Below are positions 1-6,995 of a stretch of 36,938 nucleotides of DNA, piece after piece (positions within the stretch are counted from its first letter, which is position 1; every line of letters begins with the position of its first letter). The stretch is from positions 1 through 36,938 of the forward strand of contig JAAYIN010000052.1 of NCBI GenBank assembly GCA_012523405.1, given 5' to 3'. Position numbers and translations under genes: made by a program. The notes under the pieces are model-generated. The model was not told the DNA's origin and ran no database searches. It saw nothing but the letters and a program-made list of their open reading frames with translations. This DNA comes from Clostridiales bacterium (lineage in GTDB: Bacteria; Bacillota; Clostridia; Christensenellales; Aristaeellaceae).

Positions 1-72
1 CTTACGCCGGCGCAAGTTGCGGGTCTCAATCTTACCAAAAATCAAAAAAGGGAGTTTCCGCTCGTTGCTTGA
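1..72 (+). CDS. Probable transposase, C-terminal fragment cut by the window edge
   Basis: The first 72 bases read open from the window edge to a TGA and give 23 residues beginning LTPAQVAGL and ending REFPLVA. A Thr-Pro-Ala-x-x-Ala-Gly segment near the very C-terminus is common in DDE/integrase-core transposases, which is the only basis for the call. No catalytic residue is inside the window and the IS family cannot be set. Other mobile-element debris at the opposite edge makes it plausible, but it could be the tail of an unrelated protein. Confidence 0.35.
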   Translation, partial: LTPAQVAGLNLTKNQKREFPLVA

Positions 73-179
73 AGCATTGCTATGTTTTCTTCAGCTTTTC
101 CTTTCATCTTTACTTTACAGTGCCTTTTTACTATATTTCGTTTGCTCAAAATATGCAAGCAGATATGATGATTCCATGC

Positions 180-221
180 AAAAAGTCTCCAGTGCGTACT
201 GATACTCACTGGAGACTTTTT
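180..221. terminator. Rho-independent terminator, bidirectional
   Basis: A perfect 15-bp inverted repeat (AAAAAGTCTCCAGTG at 180-194, complement at 207-221) encloses a 12-nt loop. The stem ends in A/T runs, so it gives a U tract in both directions. It would end transcripts leaving the sirtuin region on the minus strand and the edge fragment on the plus strand. Confidence 0.8.
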
Positions 222-225
222 GCTG

Positions 226-390
226 TCATTGAAATACTTCGACATTGCTATAGAGTGCAGCCAGTTCAATCACGATTAGTTCATCGGACATCTCTAGCAC
301 AAAGGTCTCATCCGCAAGAGCATCTTTTGTTTCATAGACATGAAGCTTCAAATTTCCAAAGTTATATACCAAAAGAATACCATAGCGTAT
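226..390 (-). pseudogene. Unidentified C-terminal gene remnant downstream of the sirtuin gene
   Basis: On the minus strand an open stretch reads RYGILLVYNFGNLKLHVYET, continues with EMSDELIVIELAALY, and ends at a TGA (226-228) just before the terminator hairpin. The composition looks like genuine protein. There is no start codon, and a stop lies immediately upstream in frame. The 113-bp tandem duplication copies most of this stretch and destroys its frame. I do not recognise the family. It may be the tail of a gene that once followed, or was fused by deletion to, the sirtuin gene. Confidence 0.35.
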
Positions 391-503
391 AGTTCATCGG
401 ACATTTCTAGCACAAAGGTCTCATCCGCAAGAGCATCTTTTGTTTCATAGACATGAAGCTTCAAATTTCCAAAGTTATATACCAAAAGAATACCATAGCG
501 TAT
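278..503. repeat. Tandem direct duplication, 2 x 113 bp
   Basis: Bases 278-390 and 391-503 are identical except for one position (C at 292, T at 405). The unit covers the last codons of the sirtuin gene and the remnant behind it. Its length is not a multiple of three, so it shifts frame. Near-identity points to a recent duplication, or to an assembly artefact. Confidence 0.9.
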
Positions 504-1395
504 CTACAACGAATTCCCACCATGTTTTTTTTAGATCTCCAATGGCTATCCCAATATCCATATCCAAACATATCGATCGATTCTGTATTTCCTTTGGAGC
601 AAATGCTTCATTTAAATTGACGCAAGCATAGAGCGCATCGGGGTTTTGATACGTCATCTGCCAAAACGGATATTTGATAATGCTTGGTGTGTTCCCGCCA
701 ACGCCCAACTCAAGAAACAGCAGATGCTGCATACCATGTCTGCGCATAAAGTCAGCATATCGATCCGCAGCAATGTGCCAGCCTTCATCTTGAACAAAGC
801 TGTCATCACAGCGAAGATTATTCGTCATCGGCTTCCCGCATTTGGGGCAACGAGGTACCAAATGCGAAGGTATTTGCAACTCCTTTTGCTGCGAAATCAT
901 TTGCAATATTTCAGTCTCATTGTCGTATGTTTGTACGTGACATGGTTTTGAGCATTGCCATAGCCCATAATCGCCTTGTGTATAAAATAGCCTGTGCTTG
1001 TCAAAGCCTGATTTTTGAAAACAATGGTCCACGTTCGTGGTCAAAACAAAATAATTTTTATCCTTCAGCAACGCCAGAAGGTCGTGATAGACCTCCCCCG
1101 CTTCTTGCACATAGCGGTTAACGTATATATGGCGGCTCCAATACGCCCAGTATTCTTCAGCGGACGGATAGGGATAAAAACCCGCTGAATACATATCAGA
1201 GTAGTGGTACTTTGCAATAAAATCTGCAAAGTTCTTTTCGAAACGCTCTCCCGAATAAGCAATGCCAGCCGCTGTTGATAGGCCTGCACCTGCGCCAACC
1301 ACAATAGCGTCAGCTTGGGCAAGCTCCTTGCTAAGCTTTTCAATTGCCTGAGCGTATGCAGGCGTAGATGCCATGGCCTCTTTCTTTGAAAACAT
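475..1395 (-). CDS. SirTM-like sirtuin (Sir2 family), probable protein ADP-ribosyltransferase
   Basis: A 306-residue Sir2-fold protein. The NAD-binding loop GAGAGLS is at residues 34-40, TTNVD at 119-123, a zinc site is formed by C148/C152 and C183/C186, and GVGGNTP lies at 231-237. Where deacylating sirtuins have a catalytic His (HG after the NVD segment), this protein has Gln140 (TQGDYG). Asn121 plus this Gln, together with the KYHYSDMY, EEYWAYWSRHI and NRY segments, matches the macrodomain-linked SirTM class, which modifies a lipoylated GcvH-like carrier. No macrodomain or GcvH-like gene is visible here, so it is an orphan within the window. The ATG at 1395 follows a GGGGG ribosome site by 6 nt. 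The last residues (WYSFGI) lie inside the 113-bp duplication, so the natural C-terminus may have been altered. Confidence 0.85.
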   Translation of the reverse strand: MFSKKEAMASTPAYAQAIEKLSKELAQADAIVVGAGAGLSTAAGIAYSGERFEKNFADFIAKYHYSDMYSAGFYPYPSAEEYWAYWSRHIYVNRYVQEAGEVYHDLLALLKDKNYFVLTTNVDHCFQKSGFDKHRLFYTQGDYGLWQCSKPCHVQTYDNETEILQMISQQKELQIPSHLVPRCPKCGKPMTNNLRCDDSFVQDEGWHIAADRYADFMRRHGMQHLLFLELGVGGNTPSIIKYPFWQMTYQNPDALYACVNLNEAFAPKEIQNRSICLDMDIGIAIGDLKKTWWEFVVDTLWYSFGI

Positions 1396-1515
1396 TCAAT
1401 ACCCCCTTTATTTGCGATGAGTGAGCTCGCAAAGTATCCTTTACTATGCCGATCATGATTTGTGTAGCTTGATTTTGTAGCCAACGAAATTCACCTATAG
1501 CTATGCAGCAACATC

Positions 1516-1732
1516 TTACCCAAGCCCATCTTTTCCTCGCGCCACTGCACGCGCAGGACATATTTCACTGCATTTGCCGCAATGAAATAGCGCGTTTGTC
1601 CGCTGCTGCGCGGGCAGCACATGTTCCTGCATGACCTGCTCCCACAACAACGATATTTGCACGCTCATAGTGAACGATCTCGTCTTTGGGAATGACCTTG
1701 GGAATCTCTGCCCAGCTGTATACCTGCTTCAT
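1516..1732 (-). pseudogene. Flavoprotein/4Fe-4S remnant reduced to its two ends
   Basis: From an ATG at 1730-1732 the minus strand encodes 55 residues containing NIVVVGAGHAGTCAARAA, a typical FAD-binding GxGxxG N-terminus, before a stop at 1565. In the next frame, ending at a TAA at 1516-1518, lies HCGKCSEICPARAVARGKDG, a CxxCxxxCP iron-sulphur motif. A whole protein of this kind would be several hundred residues, so the bulk appears deleted with a frameshift at the join, unless the two pieces come from adjacent genes. It sits 26 bp after ribU and so under the FMN riboswitch, which fits a flavin-dependent enzyme. Confidence 0.6.
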
Positions 1733-1758
1733 GATATTTACTCTTATTTACATGCTGC

Positions 1759-2061
1759 TTAGTTTTTTTCATTCGGACTCTGCGTCAAAGAACGCAAGTG
1801 ATTTCCGATGCGCTTGTAAATCCACCAAGTGATGACCGATGTCACTGAAAGCTTGTTTATGTTTTTAAGCAAAATAACAATAACGCCTACACTTGGTCCG
1901 ATAAAGAAACCAGCAAACGGTCCGGGAAACTCCGCTATGTCAAACTTCAAGAATGTCGGAGCAAACGGCAGGGGTATATAGATTACCATCAAAACCGCAG
2001 ATAAAGCGGATAATATGGCGATCAAGGTCATGGTGCGCAGATTCATGGGTTTGCGTTTCAC
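1759..2061 (-). CDS. ribU: Riboflavin ECF transporter S component RibU, internally deleted
   Basis: This encodes 100 residues, about half the usual RibU length. The N-terminal membrane segment (LIAILSALSAVLMVI), the PTFLKFDIAEFP loop and the segment FAGFFIGPSVGVIVILLKN match the first half of RibU. The text then jumps to SVTSVITWWIYKRIGNHLRS, which resembles the last helix. The middle is missing in frame, so riboflavin binding is unlikely to survive. I chose GTG at 2061 because AGGAAG lies 8 nt upstream; a TTG at 2067 is the alternative. The gene lies directly behind an FMN riboswitch and its terminator, the family's normal control. The flavoprotein remnant follows. Confidence 0.7.
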   Translation of the reverse strand: MKRKPMNLRTMTLIAILSALSAVLMVIYIPLPFAPTFLKFDIAEFPGPFAGFFIGPSVGVIVILLKNINKLSVTSVITWWIYKRIGNHLRSLTQSPNEKN

Positions 2062-2087
2062 GATCAATTCTTCCTATGATGAGGGCA

Positions 2088-2123
2088 AGAAAAAGCGGCT
2101 TTGGAGACATGCCCCAACGCCGC
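2088..2123 (-). terminator. Riboswitch expression-platform terminator
   Basis: Immediately after the FMN aptamer the RNA can fold GCGGC-TTGG against CCAA-GCCGC (hairpin 2095-2123), followed by five U residues. This is the OFF-state terminator expected when FMN is bound. It ends about 27 nt before the ribU start. Confidence 0.8.
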
Positions 2124-2232
2124 ATATCTTCTTTCATCCAGACTGTAACTGTCGGTGCCGGAATCTCGCCGGCTCAACCTTTCGGTTCGCGGACTATACC
2201 GCCGGTAGGGATTTTCACCCCGTCCTGAAGAT
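2124..2232 (-). promoter_or_regulatory. FMN riboswitch (RFN element)
   Basis: Minus-strand RNA shows the canonical RFN landmarks in order: a closing-stem strand with AUCUUCAGGAC, GGGGUGAAAAUCCC, UACCGGCGGUAUAGUCCGCGA, then GCCGGC...GCCGGCACCGACAG, ACAGUCUGGAUGAAAG and the closing AGAAGAU. It controls ribU and the flavoprotein remnant by termination. Only 18 bp separate it from the stop of the upstream PPOX-fold gene, so its promoter must lie inside that gene or transcription arrives from it. Confidence 0.95.
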
Positions 2233-2250
2233 TATTTACTTGAATGATTC

Positions 2251-2652
2251 TTATAAGGAGTAGGTCTGGGGGCCTTGCGCGAAGCTAAACGTTTGAACTT
2301 CTTCTGCGTCAATGTAGAAGATTTCAAAAGTCGGGTTTTGGGGCGTGTTGTACAACCCTTTGATACCGGGGTTTTCATCAAGCGCACGCGTCTTAAGCGC
2401 CATGTCATCTACAAAAACGGCTTTGCCGTTGACGGAGACAACAGGACCAAAATCTGCAGGATAGGTGCAAAAAGATACATAGGGGTTGTTCTTGATTTGG
2501 GCGAAAACAGGCTTTTCATTGCTGGTGGAAAAATATGCCTTTTTGCCGTCAGAGAACAGATATTGGAACACTCGTGTTTTGATTTTCCCTTCATCCTGTG
2601 TTGCCATCACACCATTGGGATTCTCTTTTAATACTGCTACATAGTCAAACAC
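2251..2652 (-). CDS. Pyridoxamine 5'-phosphate oxidase-like (FMN split-barrel) protein
   Basis: The protein has 133 residues in the PPOX-like flavin-binding split-barrel fold. The N-terminal segment VAVLKENPNGVMAT, the central KAYFSTSNEKPVFAQIKNNP strand-helix and the AVFVDD segment are typical of small stand-alone members found beside HxlR regulators. These usually bind FMN or F420 and reduce small electrophiles; the substrate is unknown. The start is GTG at 2652, with GGAGG 8 nt upstream. It is divergent from the HxlR gene and shares its control region. The FMN riboswitch begins 18 bp after its stop. Confidence 0.85.
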   Translation of the reverse strand: MFDYVAVLKENPNGVMATQDEGKIKTRVFQYLFSDGKKAYFSTSNEKPVFAQIKNNPYVSFCTYPADFGPVVSVNGKAVFVDDMALKTRALDENPGIKGLYNTPQNPTFEIFYIDAEEVQTFSFAQGPQTYSL

Positions 2653-2682
2653 TGTAAATACCTCCGTTTTGTTTTTAAGGAC

Positions 2683-2711
2683 TTGTTTATTATGTCCGTT
2701 AACGATATAAT
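2683..2711 (+). promoter_or_regulatory. Promoter of the HxlR gene
   Basis: TTGTTT (2683-2688) and TATAAT (2706-2711) are separated by 17 bp. The -10 box overlaps that of the divergent promoter. Confidence 0.55.
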
Positions 2712-2735
2712 AGATGTGAAAGTATCAAATGTAAA
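2707..2735 (-). promoter_or_regulatory. Promoter of the PPOX-fold gene
   Basis: On the minus strand TTTACA (2730-2735) and TATTAT (2707-2712) are separated by 17 bp. The -10 box covers almost the same bases as the plus-strand TATAAT, so the two promoters should compete for polymerase. Confidence 0.55.
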
Positions 2736-2757
2736 GTAGGCACTTTGAAGTGGTGTA

Positions 2758-2773
2758 GTTACTCAAAAGTAAC
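2758..2773. promoter_or_regulatory. Candidate HxlR operator
   Basis: A perfect inverted repeat, GTTACT-CAAA-AGTAAC, lies between the two promoters and the HxlR start codon, just upstream of its ribosome site. GTTACT/AGTAAC arms resemble sites reported for YodB/QorR-type HxlR regulators. Binding here would at least block the hxlR transcript (autoregulation). Confidence 0.5.
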
Positions 2774-2788
2774 CAATGGAGGTTGAGC

Positions 2789-3112
2789 ATGAAAAAAGAC
2801 TTGCCGGCATGTCCGGTTGAAACAGCGCTATCGTTGATGGGAGACAGATGGAAGATGCTGATTGTCAGAGATTTATTGACGGGCACAAAGCGTTTTGGCG
2901 AGCTCAAGAAATCTTTGACGGGTATCTCCCAGAAGGTACTGACGCAGCATCTGCGAGCGATGGAGGAAAGCGGGCTTGTTAACCGTAAAGTCTATGCTGA
3001 GGTTCCGCCGCGTGTAGAATATTCTCTGACAGAGATGGGATGCAGCCTCCGAATCATTCATGATGCGATGTGGCAGTGGGGGGAAGAATACAAGAAGGCA
3101 CTGGAAACATAA
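2789..3112 (+). CDS. HxlR-family winged-helix transcriptional regulator
   Basis: The protein has 107 residues. The family's N-terminal cysteine is present (PACPVETALSLMGDRWKMLI, C8), followed by the winged-helix core RFGELKKSLTGISQKVLTQHL and RKVYAEVPPRVEYSLTEMG. Members often sense thiol-reactive electrophiles through that cysteine and repress a divergent oxidoreductase, here the PPOX-fold gene. I chose ATG 2789 because GGAGG (2778-2782) sits 6 nt upstream; the in-frame TTG at 2783 would touch the ribosome site. A terminator follows the stop. Confidence 0.9.
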   Translation: MKKDLPACPVETALSLMGDRWKMLIVRDLLTGTKRFGELKKSLTGISQKVLTQHLRAMEESGLVNRKVYAEVPPRVEYSLTEMGCSLRIIHDAMWQWGEEYKKALET

Positions 3113-3154
3113 TAGATTGTTTTCTTGCTTCAGAAAGCATGCTTTTTTACAAAG

Positions 3155-3185
3155 AAACGACGCTCCAACTTACGGAGCGTCGTTT
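3155..3185. terminator. Intrinsic terminator after the HxlR gene
   Basis: A perfect 12-bp stem, AAACGACGCTCC (3155-3166) against 3174-3185, has a 7-nt loop and ends in TTT on the plus strand. Confidence 0.65.
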
Positions 3186-3317
3186 ACATTATCATCTTCT
3201 AAAATCCATCATCACAAAGACTCTGTAATCTGGTTTGATCCGAGCATGATCAGCGATTCACGTACCACGCCTTTACCGCTGTGCCATAAGACAAAGGATT
3301 GTTTGCGTTTTTTAGGC

Positions 3318-4511
3318 TCAGATTATTTCTACAGATTTTGCCGTTTTTTTGTCTTTCAGCATCCAGAGAGTCAGGAGAGAAATGAAAAAATTAACGGAAG
3401 CAAAGAGCAGAATATCCAAACCCATAGAATGAACATCAATGATTTTGCTCATTGCAATATTCCCGAGGATATCTCCAAGGCTAGCGGACATAGCAATCAG
3501 TGCAAGCTCAAACCCCTTTGCGTCATCGCGCAGATAATGCGACTGCGCCACAGGAATCGCAACATAGGTTAGCGTAATAAATATCCCTGATAATAAGAAG
3601 CCAAAAAGGAAAAGATACGAATGATTCGCTGCATACATGATAATCGAGGTAATCGCTACCAATAAATATCCCCAAAACGTCGTTTTTCTAATGGGATATT
3701 TATCAACAATGTGTCCGGCTGGTATGTATACCAGCGAACCCACAATCTCATCAAGCGACATGAAAATTCCTACAACAACAGCAGAGAACCCAAACTTCAC
3801 ATAAAAATGCAATGGGATCAGCGTATTCCAAAGAGGACTGGTAACAAACGTCTGGCAAAACATGATCAAGCAAAACAACAGGATTTTTCGATCCATCTGT
3901 AAAAACAATTCTTTGCTAAATAGTTTTTTCTGCTCCTTCTGAATATCAGGCAGTGTAGATACACATAAAATCAAACCGACTAAAAGCAGTACTGATATGA
4001 CGACAAAGGCCCAAGCGCCCTGATTGTTTCCATATAAAACGCCTGTCAGTATTCCTCCGATAGATGATAAGAACGTCGAAATGGATAGTATATTTCCAAT
4101 CCCCTTCCCTCGGCTTTCTTCATCTGTTATGTCAATCATATAGGATGTATGAACGGATGTGAACATTCCGCGAAAAACACCGAACAACGCTAGCAATATC
4201 ATATACGATGTAACCGAACGTGCAAATATCATTAGGATGCTAATGCCAATACTACCCGCTAATGAAATGGTTAGATAGCGTTTTTGTCCAACTATATCCG
4301 ACCGTCTGCCGAATATTATTTTGATAAATAACACACCAAAGGACAACGACGCAAGCGCACCCCCAATGCTGCTGTATGACAGTGTTTGATCTGCCATCCT
4401 CAATGGTACGACTATACTAAACGCATTCGCTCCCATCAAAAAGAGTCCTGAAACAATCGAGTACACCCATACTTCCGATTTTCTACGCAAATTGATTGCC
4501 TTCTTTCGCAT
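3318..4511 (-). CDS. MFS transporter
   Basis: A 397-residue polytopic membrane protein of the major facilitator superfamily. The loop after the second helix reads FGRRSDIVGQKRYLT, a variant of MFS motif A, and the second half repeats the pattern with AGHIVDKYPIRKTTFWG. About twelve hydrophobic segments are visible, with a central polar linker (LPDIQKEQKKLFSKE). The substrate cannot be told; a drug or metabolite exporter is likely. The ATG at 4511 has no convincing ribosome site, and DNA just upstream is a decayed reading frame. It may have inherited its 5' region by rearrangement. Confidence 0.85.
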   Translation of the reverse strand: MRKKAINLRRKSEVWVYSIVSGLFLMGANAFSIVVPLRMADQTLSYSSIGGALASLSFGVLFIKIIFGRRSDIVGQKRYLTISLAGSIGISILMIFARSVTSYMILLALFGVFRGMFTSVHTSYMIDITDEESRGKGIGNILSISTFLSSIGGILTGVLYGNNQGAWAFVVISVLLLVGLILCVSTLPDIQKEQKKLFSKELFLQMDRKILLFCLIMFCQTFVTSPLWNTLIPLHFYVKFGFSAVVVGIFMSLDEIVGSLVYIPAGHIVDKYPIRKTTFWGYLLVAITSIIMYAANHSYLFLFGFLLSGIFITLTYVAIPVAQSHYLRDDAKGFELALIAMSASLGDILGNIAMSKIIDVHSMGLDILLFASVNFFISLLTLWMLKDKKTAKSVEII

Positions 4512-4753
4512 GCAATGCTGATATCATCAGATGTTTTTTCGAGCACGAACATAGGATTCACCATCAACTTCACCAATGAGGTGTCGTAGCCAGCATTATC
4601 GTTATCCATCAGGTAAGATTCGACATTAAATGTAAATATCCCTTCAGCCGCCTGTACTTGTTATGTATGTATCTCTTGCCGCGTTTCTGAAAAACCATAT
4701 TCAACTGCATTATATGGAACAGTAAAATATTCTGTCAATGTAAACGCCTTCAT
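4512..4753 (-). pseudogene. Unknown gene interrupted by one in-frame stop
   Basis: From an ATG at 4751-4753 a minus-strand frame reads MKAFTLTEYFTVPYNAVEYG to a TAA at 4661-4663. It then continues in the same frame with QVQAAEGIFTFNVESYLMDN, DTSLVKLMVNPMFVLEKTSD and ISIACER before entering the MFS gene. Residue use on both sides of the stop looks protein-like, which suggests one broken gene. I do not recognise the family. It is divergent from the DNA polymerase gene. Confidence 0.35.
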
Positions 4754-4819
4754 TCGTTTATGGTAACCCTTGAGATGTTCGAATTCCCATTTTTCTTTTC
4801 TCCTCTCACGCCGCAAATA

Positions 4820-4828
4820 TGATATAAT
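4820..4828 (+). promoter_or_regulatory. Extended -10 promoter of the Y-family polymerase gene
   Basis: TGATATAAT, an extended -10 element, lies about 30 bp before the start codon. No good -35 is present at 17 bp, as is usual for extended -10 promoters. I could not find a clear LexA box of the CGAAC-N4-GTTCG type. Confidence 0.5.
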
Positions 4829-4858
4829 CACATTATCAAAAACAAGGAGGAAGCATAG

Positions 4859-6385
4859 ATGAATCAGCAACGAACCTATCTGTGTATTGATCTGAAAAGT
4901 TTCTATGCTTCTGTGGAGTGCATGGAGCTCGGCCTTGACCCAATGAGCACCAACTTGGTCGTAGCAGACCCAAGCCGCACAGAGAAAACCATCTGTTTAG
5001 CTGTATCTCCCTCGCTCAAATCCTACGGCATTCCTGGGCGTGCACGATTATTCGAGGTGGTGCAAAAGGTCAGGGAAGCGAATTACAAGCGCAAACAAAT
5101 GGCTCCCAATCGCACGTTTTCAGGCGAATCCAGCGATGCTCTGAAACTGAAAAGCAATCCAGCCTTGGCGATTGGTTACATCACTGCCCCGCCGCAAATG
5201 GCGCGTTATATGGAGATTAGCACACAAATCTATCATGTTTACTTGAAATATATATCAGCAGATGACATCCATGTTTATTCCATTGATGAGGTATTCATGG
5301 ATGTCACCCATTACCTTGATACCTACAAGCTTTCGGCCCGCGAGCTGGCAATGCGGATGATCCACGATGTCTTGCGCACCACAGGCATCACGGCAACCGC
5401 CGGTATCGGCACGAACATGTATCTTGGCAAGGTCGCCATGGATATCGTCGCAAAACATGTTCCAGCGGACAAGGATGGTGTACGCATTGCGGAGCTGGAT
5501 GAGTTATCCTATCGGCGGCTGTTGTGGAATCATCGCCCGCTGACAGATTTCTGGCGGGTTGGTCATGGATACGCCAAAAAGCTAGAGGAAAACGGCCTGT
5601 TCACCATGGGCGATATTGCCAGGTGTTCTCTAGGCGGTCAATGGGATCGTCACAATGAGGACTTGCTCTATAAGCTGTTTGGGGTGAACGCCGAGCTGCT
5701 AATCGATCACGCATGGGGCTGGGAGCCCTGCGCCATTGGCGAGGTAAAGGCCTACAAACCGCAAAACACCAGCCTTGGTTCAGGTCAAGTTTTGCACTGT
5801 CCCTACGATTTTACCAAGGGCAAACTCATCGTCCGCGAGATGACGGAAGTGCTGGTTTTGGGGTTGGTGGACAAAGGGCTTGTGACCAATCAAATGGTTC
5901 TCACCGTGGGCTACGACATTGAAAACCTAAACGACCCTGTTCGAAAACGAGCTTACAAGGGACCCATCACAACCGATTTCTATGGGCGATCCGTTCCAAA
6001 GTCAGCACATGGCACAGCCAATCTAGACAGGCAAACATCCTCCACAAGGCTGATCTTAGATGCAGTCTTAGCGCTATATGATCGCATCGTGTCGGATCAT
6101 TTGCTCATTCGCAGGGTCAACCTTGTTGCCAATCGTTTGGTCGATGAAAACAGCATTCCTAAGCAGCCGCCCTGTGAGCAGCTTGATCTATTTACGGATT
6201 ATGCTGCAAAAGACGCGGCGCAAGAAGCTGAAAACGCAGCGCTGGCAGACGAAAGAAAACTCCAACTCGTCATGCTGAAAATGAAAAAGAAGTACGGCAA
6301 AAACGCCATCCTCAAAGGCTCAAACCTTGAAGAAGGCGCAACAACCATGGATCGCAACAAACAAATCGGCGGTCATAAAGCATAG
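4859..6385 (+). CDS. Y-family DNA polymerase (DinB/UmuC-like)
   Basis: A 508-residue translesion polymerase. The palm contains CIDLKSFYASVE (D11, residues 9-20) and SIDEVFMD (141-148, D143/E144), which supply the metal-binding acidic residues. A helix-hairpin-helix region (about 225-260) and the little-finger domain (about 310-430) follow. The C-terminal tail carries EQLDLF (440-445), a clear beta-clamp-binding motif. The length and tail fit the UvrX/UmuC-like branch in Bacillota that travels with YolD, rather than the roughly 350-residue DinB. AAGGAGG is 8 nt before the ATG. The YolD-like gene starts 13 bp after the stop, so the two form an operon. Confidence 0.92.
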   Translation: MNQQRTYLCIDLKSFYASVECMELGLDPMSTNLVVADPSRTEKTICLAVSPSLKSYGIPGRARLFEVVQKVREANYKRKQMAPNRTFSGESSDALKLKSNPALAIGYITAPPQMARYMEISTQIYHVYLKYISADDIHVYSIDEVFMDVTHYLDTYKLSARELAMRMIHDVLRTTGITATAGIGTNMYLGKVAMDIVAKHVPADKDGVRIAELDELSYRRLLWNHRPLTDFWRVGHGYAKKLEENGLFTMGDIARCSLGGQWDRHNEDLLYKLFGVNAELLIDHAWGWEPCAIGEVKAYKPQNTSLGSGQVLHCPYDFTKGKLIVREMTEVLVLGLVDKGLVTNQMVLTVGYDIENLNDPVRKRAYKGPITTDFYGRSVPKSAHGTANLDRQTSSTRLILDAVLALYDRIVSDHLLIRRVNLVANRLVDENSIPKQPPCEQLDLFTDYAAKDAAQEAENAALADERKLQLVMLKMKKKYGKNAILKGSNLEEGATTMDRNKQIGGHKA

Positions 6386-6398
6386 GGAGGAACGAGAT

Positions 6399-6851
6399 AT
6401 GAGCAGCCATTCAAACGATTCCCATCGCTACGATGACATCATCGACCTTCCGCATTTTGTATCCAAAAACCATCGTCCAATGTCACTGCAAAATCGTGCA
6501 GCGCAGTTTGCGCCCTTCGCTGCGCTGGTAGGATACGACGCTGCCATCAAGGAAACGGCGAGGTTAACCAGCAAACGAATCGAGCTGGATGATGACGAGA
6601 AAATCATCATCAACGGGTTGCTTCAGTTGATTCAGGACAATATCAAATCGCGTCCAGAGGTGACGGTTACCTATTTTCAGCCCGACGGACGAAAAAGCGG
6701 CGGCGCCTATGTCCAGACAACCGACACTGTCAAAAAGGTCGATGGGTACGAACGCGCTATCCTCATGACAAACGGAATGAGCATCCCAATCGATGAAGTC
6801 ATTGCCATAGACGGAGCGTTATTCAAGGGCTTAGGCGAGCCTTTAGGGTAA
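6399..6851 (+). CDS. YolD-like protein
   Basis: The protein has 150 residues. It contains the family's N-terminal RYDDIIDLPHFVSKNHRPMS and SLQNRAAQFAPFAALVGYDA, followed by a beta-rich C-terminal half. YolD-like proteins are encoded directly behind Y-family polymerases and are suggested to act like UmuD as partners; the activity is not established. ATG 6399 follows GGGAGG by 8 nt. A shared terminator lies downstream. Confidence 0.88.
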   Translation: MSSHSNDSHRYDDIIDLPHFVSKNHRPMSLQNRAAQFAPFAALVGYDAAIKETARLTSKRIELDDDEKIIINGLLQLIQDNIKSRPEVTVTYFQPDGRKSGGAYVQTTDTVKKVDGYERAILMTNGMSIPIDEVIAIDGALFKGLGEPLG

Positions 6852-6922
6852 ACCATGCTCGGCATACATCCTATCCACCACATGGTTTTCGGACGTTTCC
6901 CACGCATCAATTTAAAACAAAT

Positions 6923-6965
6923 AAAGAAATCGCAGTAAGGTTTCGTCCTTTCTGCGATTTCTTTT
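6923..6965. terminator. Bidirectional terminator between yolD and the MATE gene
   Basis: AAAGAAATCGCAG (6923-6935) pairs perfectly with 6952-6964 around a 16-nt loop. A/T-rich ends give U runs both ways. It separates the two convergent transcripts. Confidence 0.85.
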
Positions 6966-6995
6966 TGACTACTCTACTCTGAATACAATAAGTCT

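Noticed and set aside
278-503. CRISPR-like repeat
   Set aside because: It is a simple two-copy tandem duplication with no spacers.
3212-3313. Minus-strand 33-residue open stretch with protein-like text (VVRESLIMLGSNQITESL) just after the MFS gene
   Set aside because: It has no start codon, no recognisable family and is short; it could be a gene remnant but the support is too thin to list.
3060-3572. 170-residue plus-strand frame spanning the hxlR end and the MFS tail
   Set aside because: It crosses a strong terminator and runs antisense to the MFS gene.
4760-4858. LexA/SOS box before the Y-family polymerase gene
   Set aside because: I looked for a CGAAC-N4-GTTCG type palindrome; only a partial match (TGTTCGAATT near 4780) is present.
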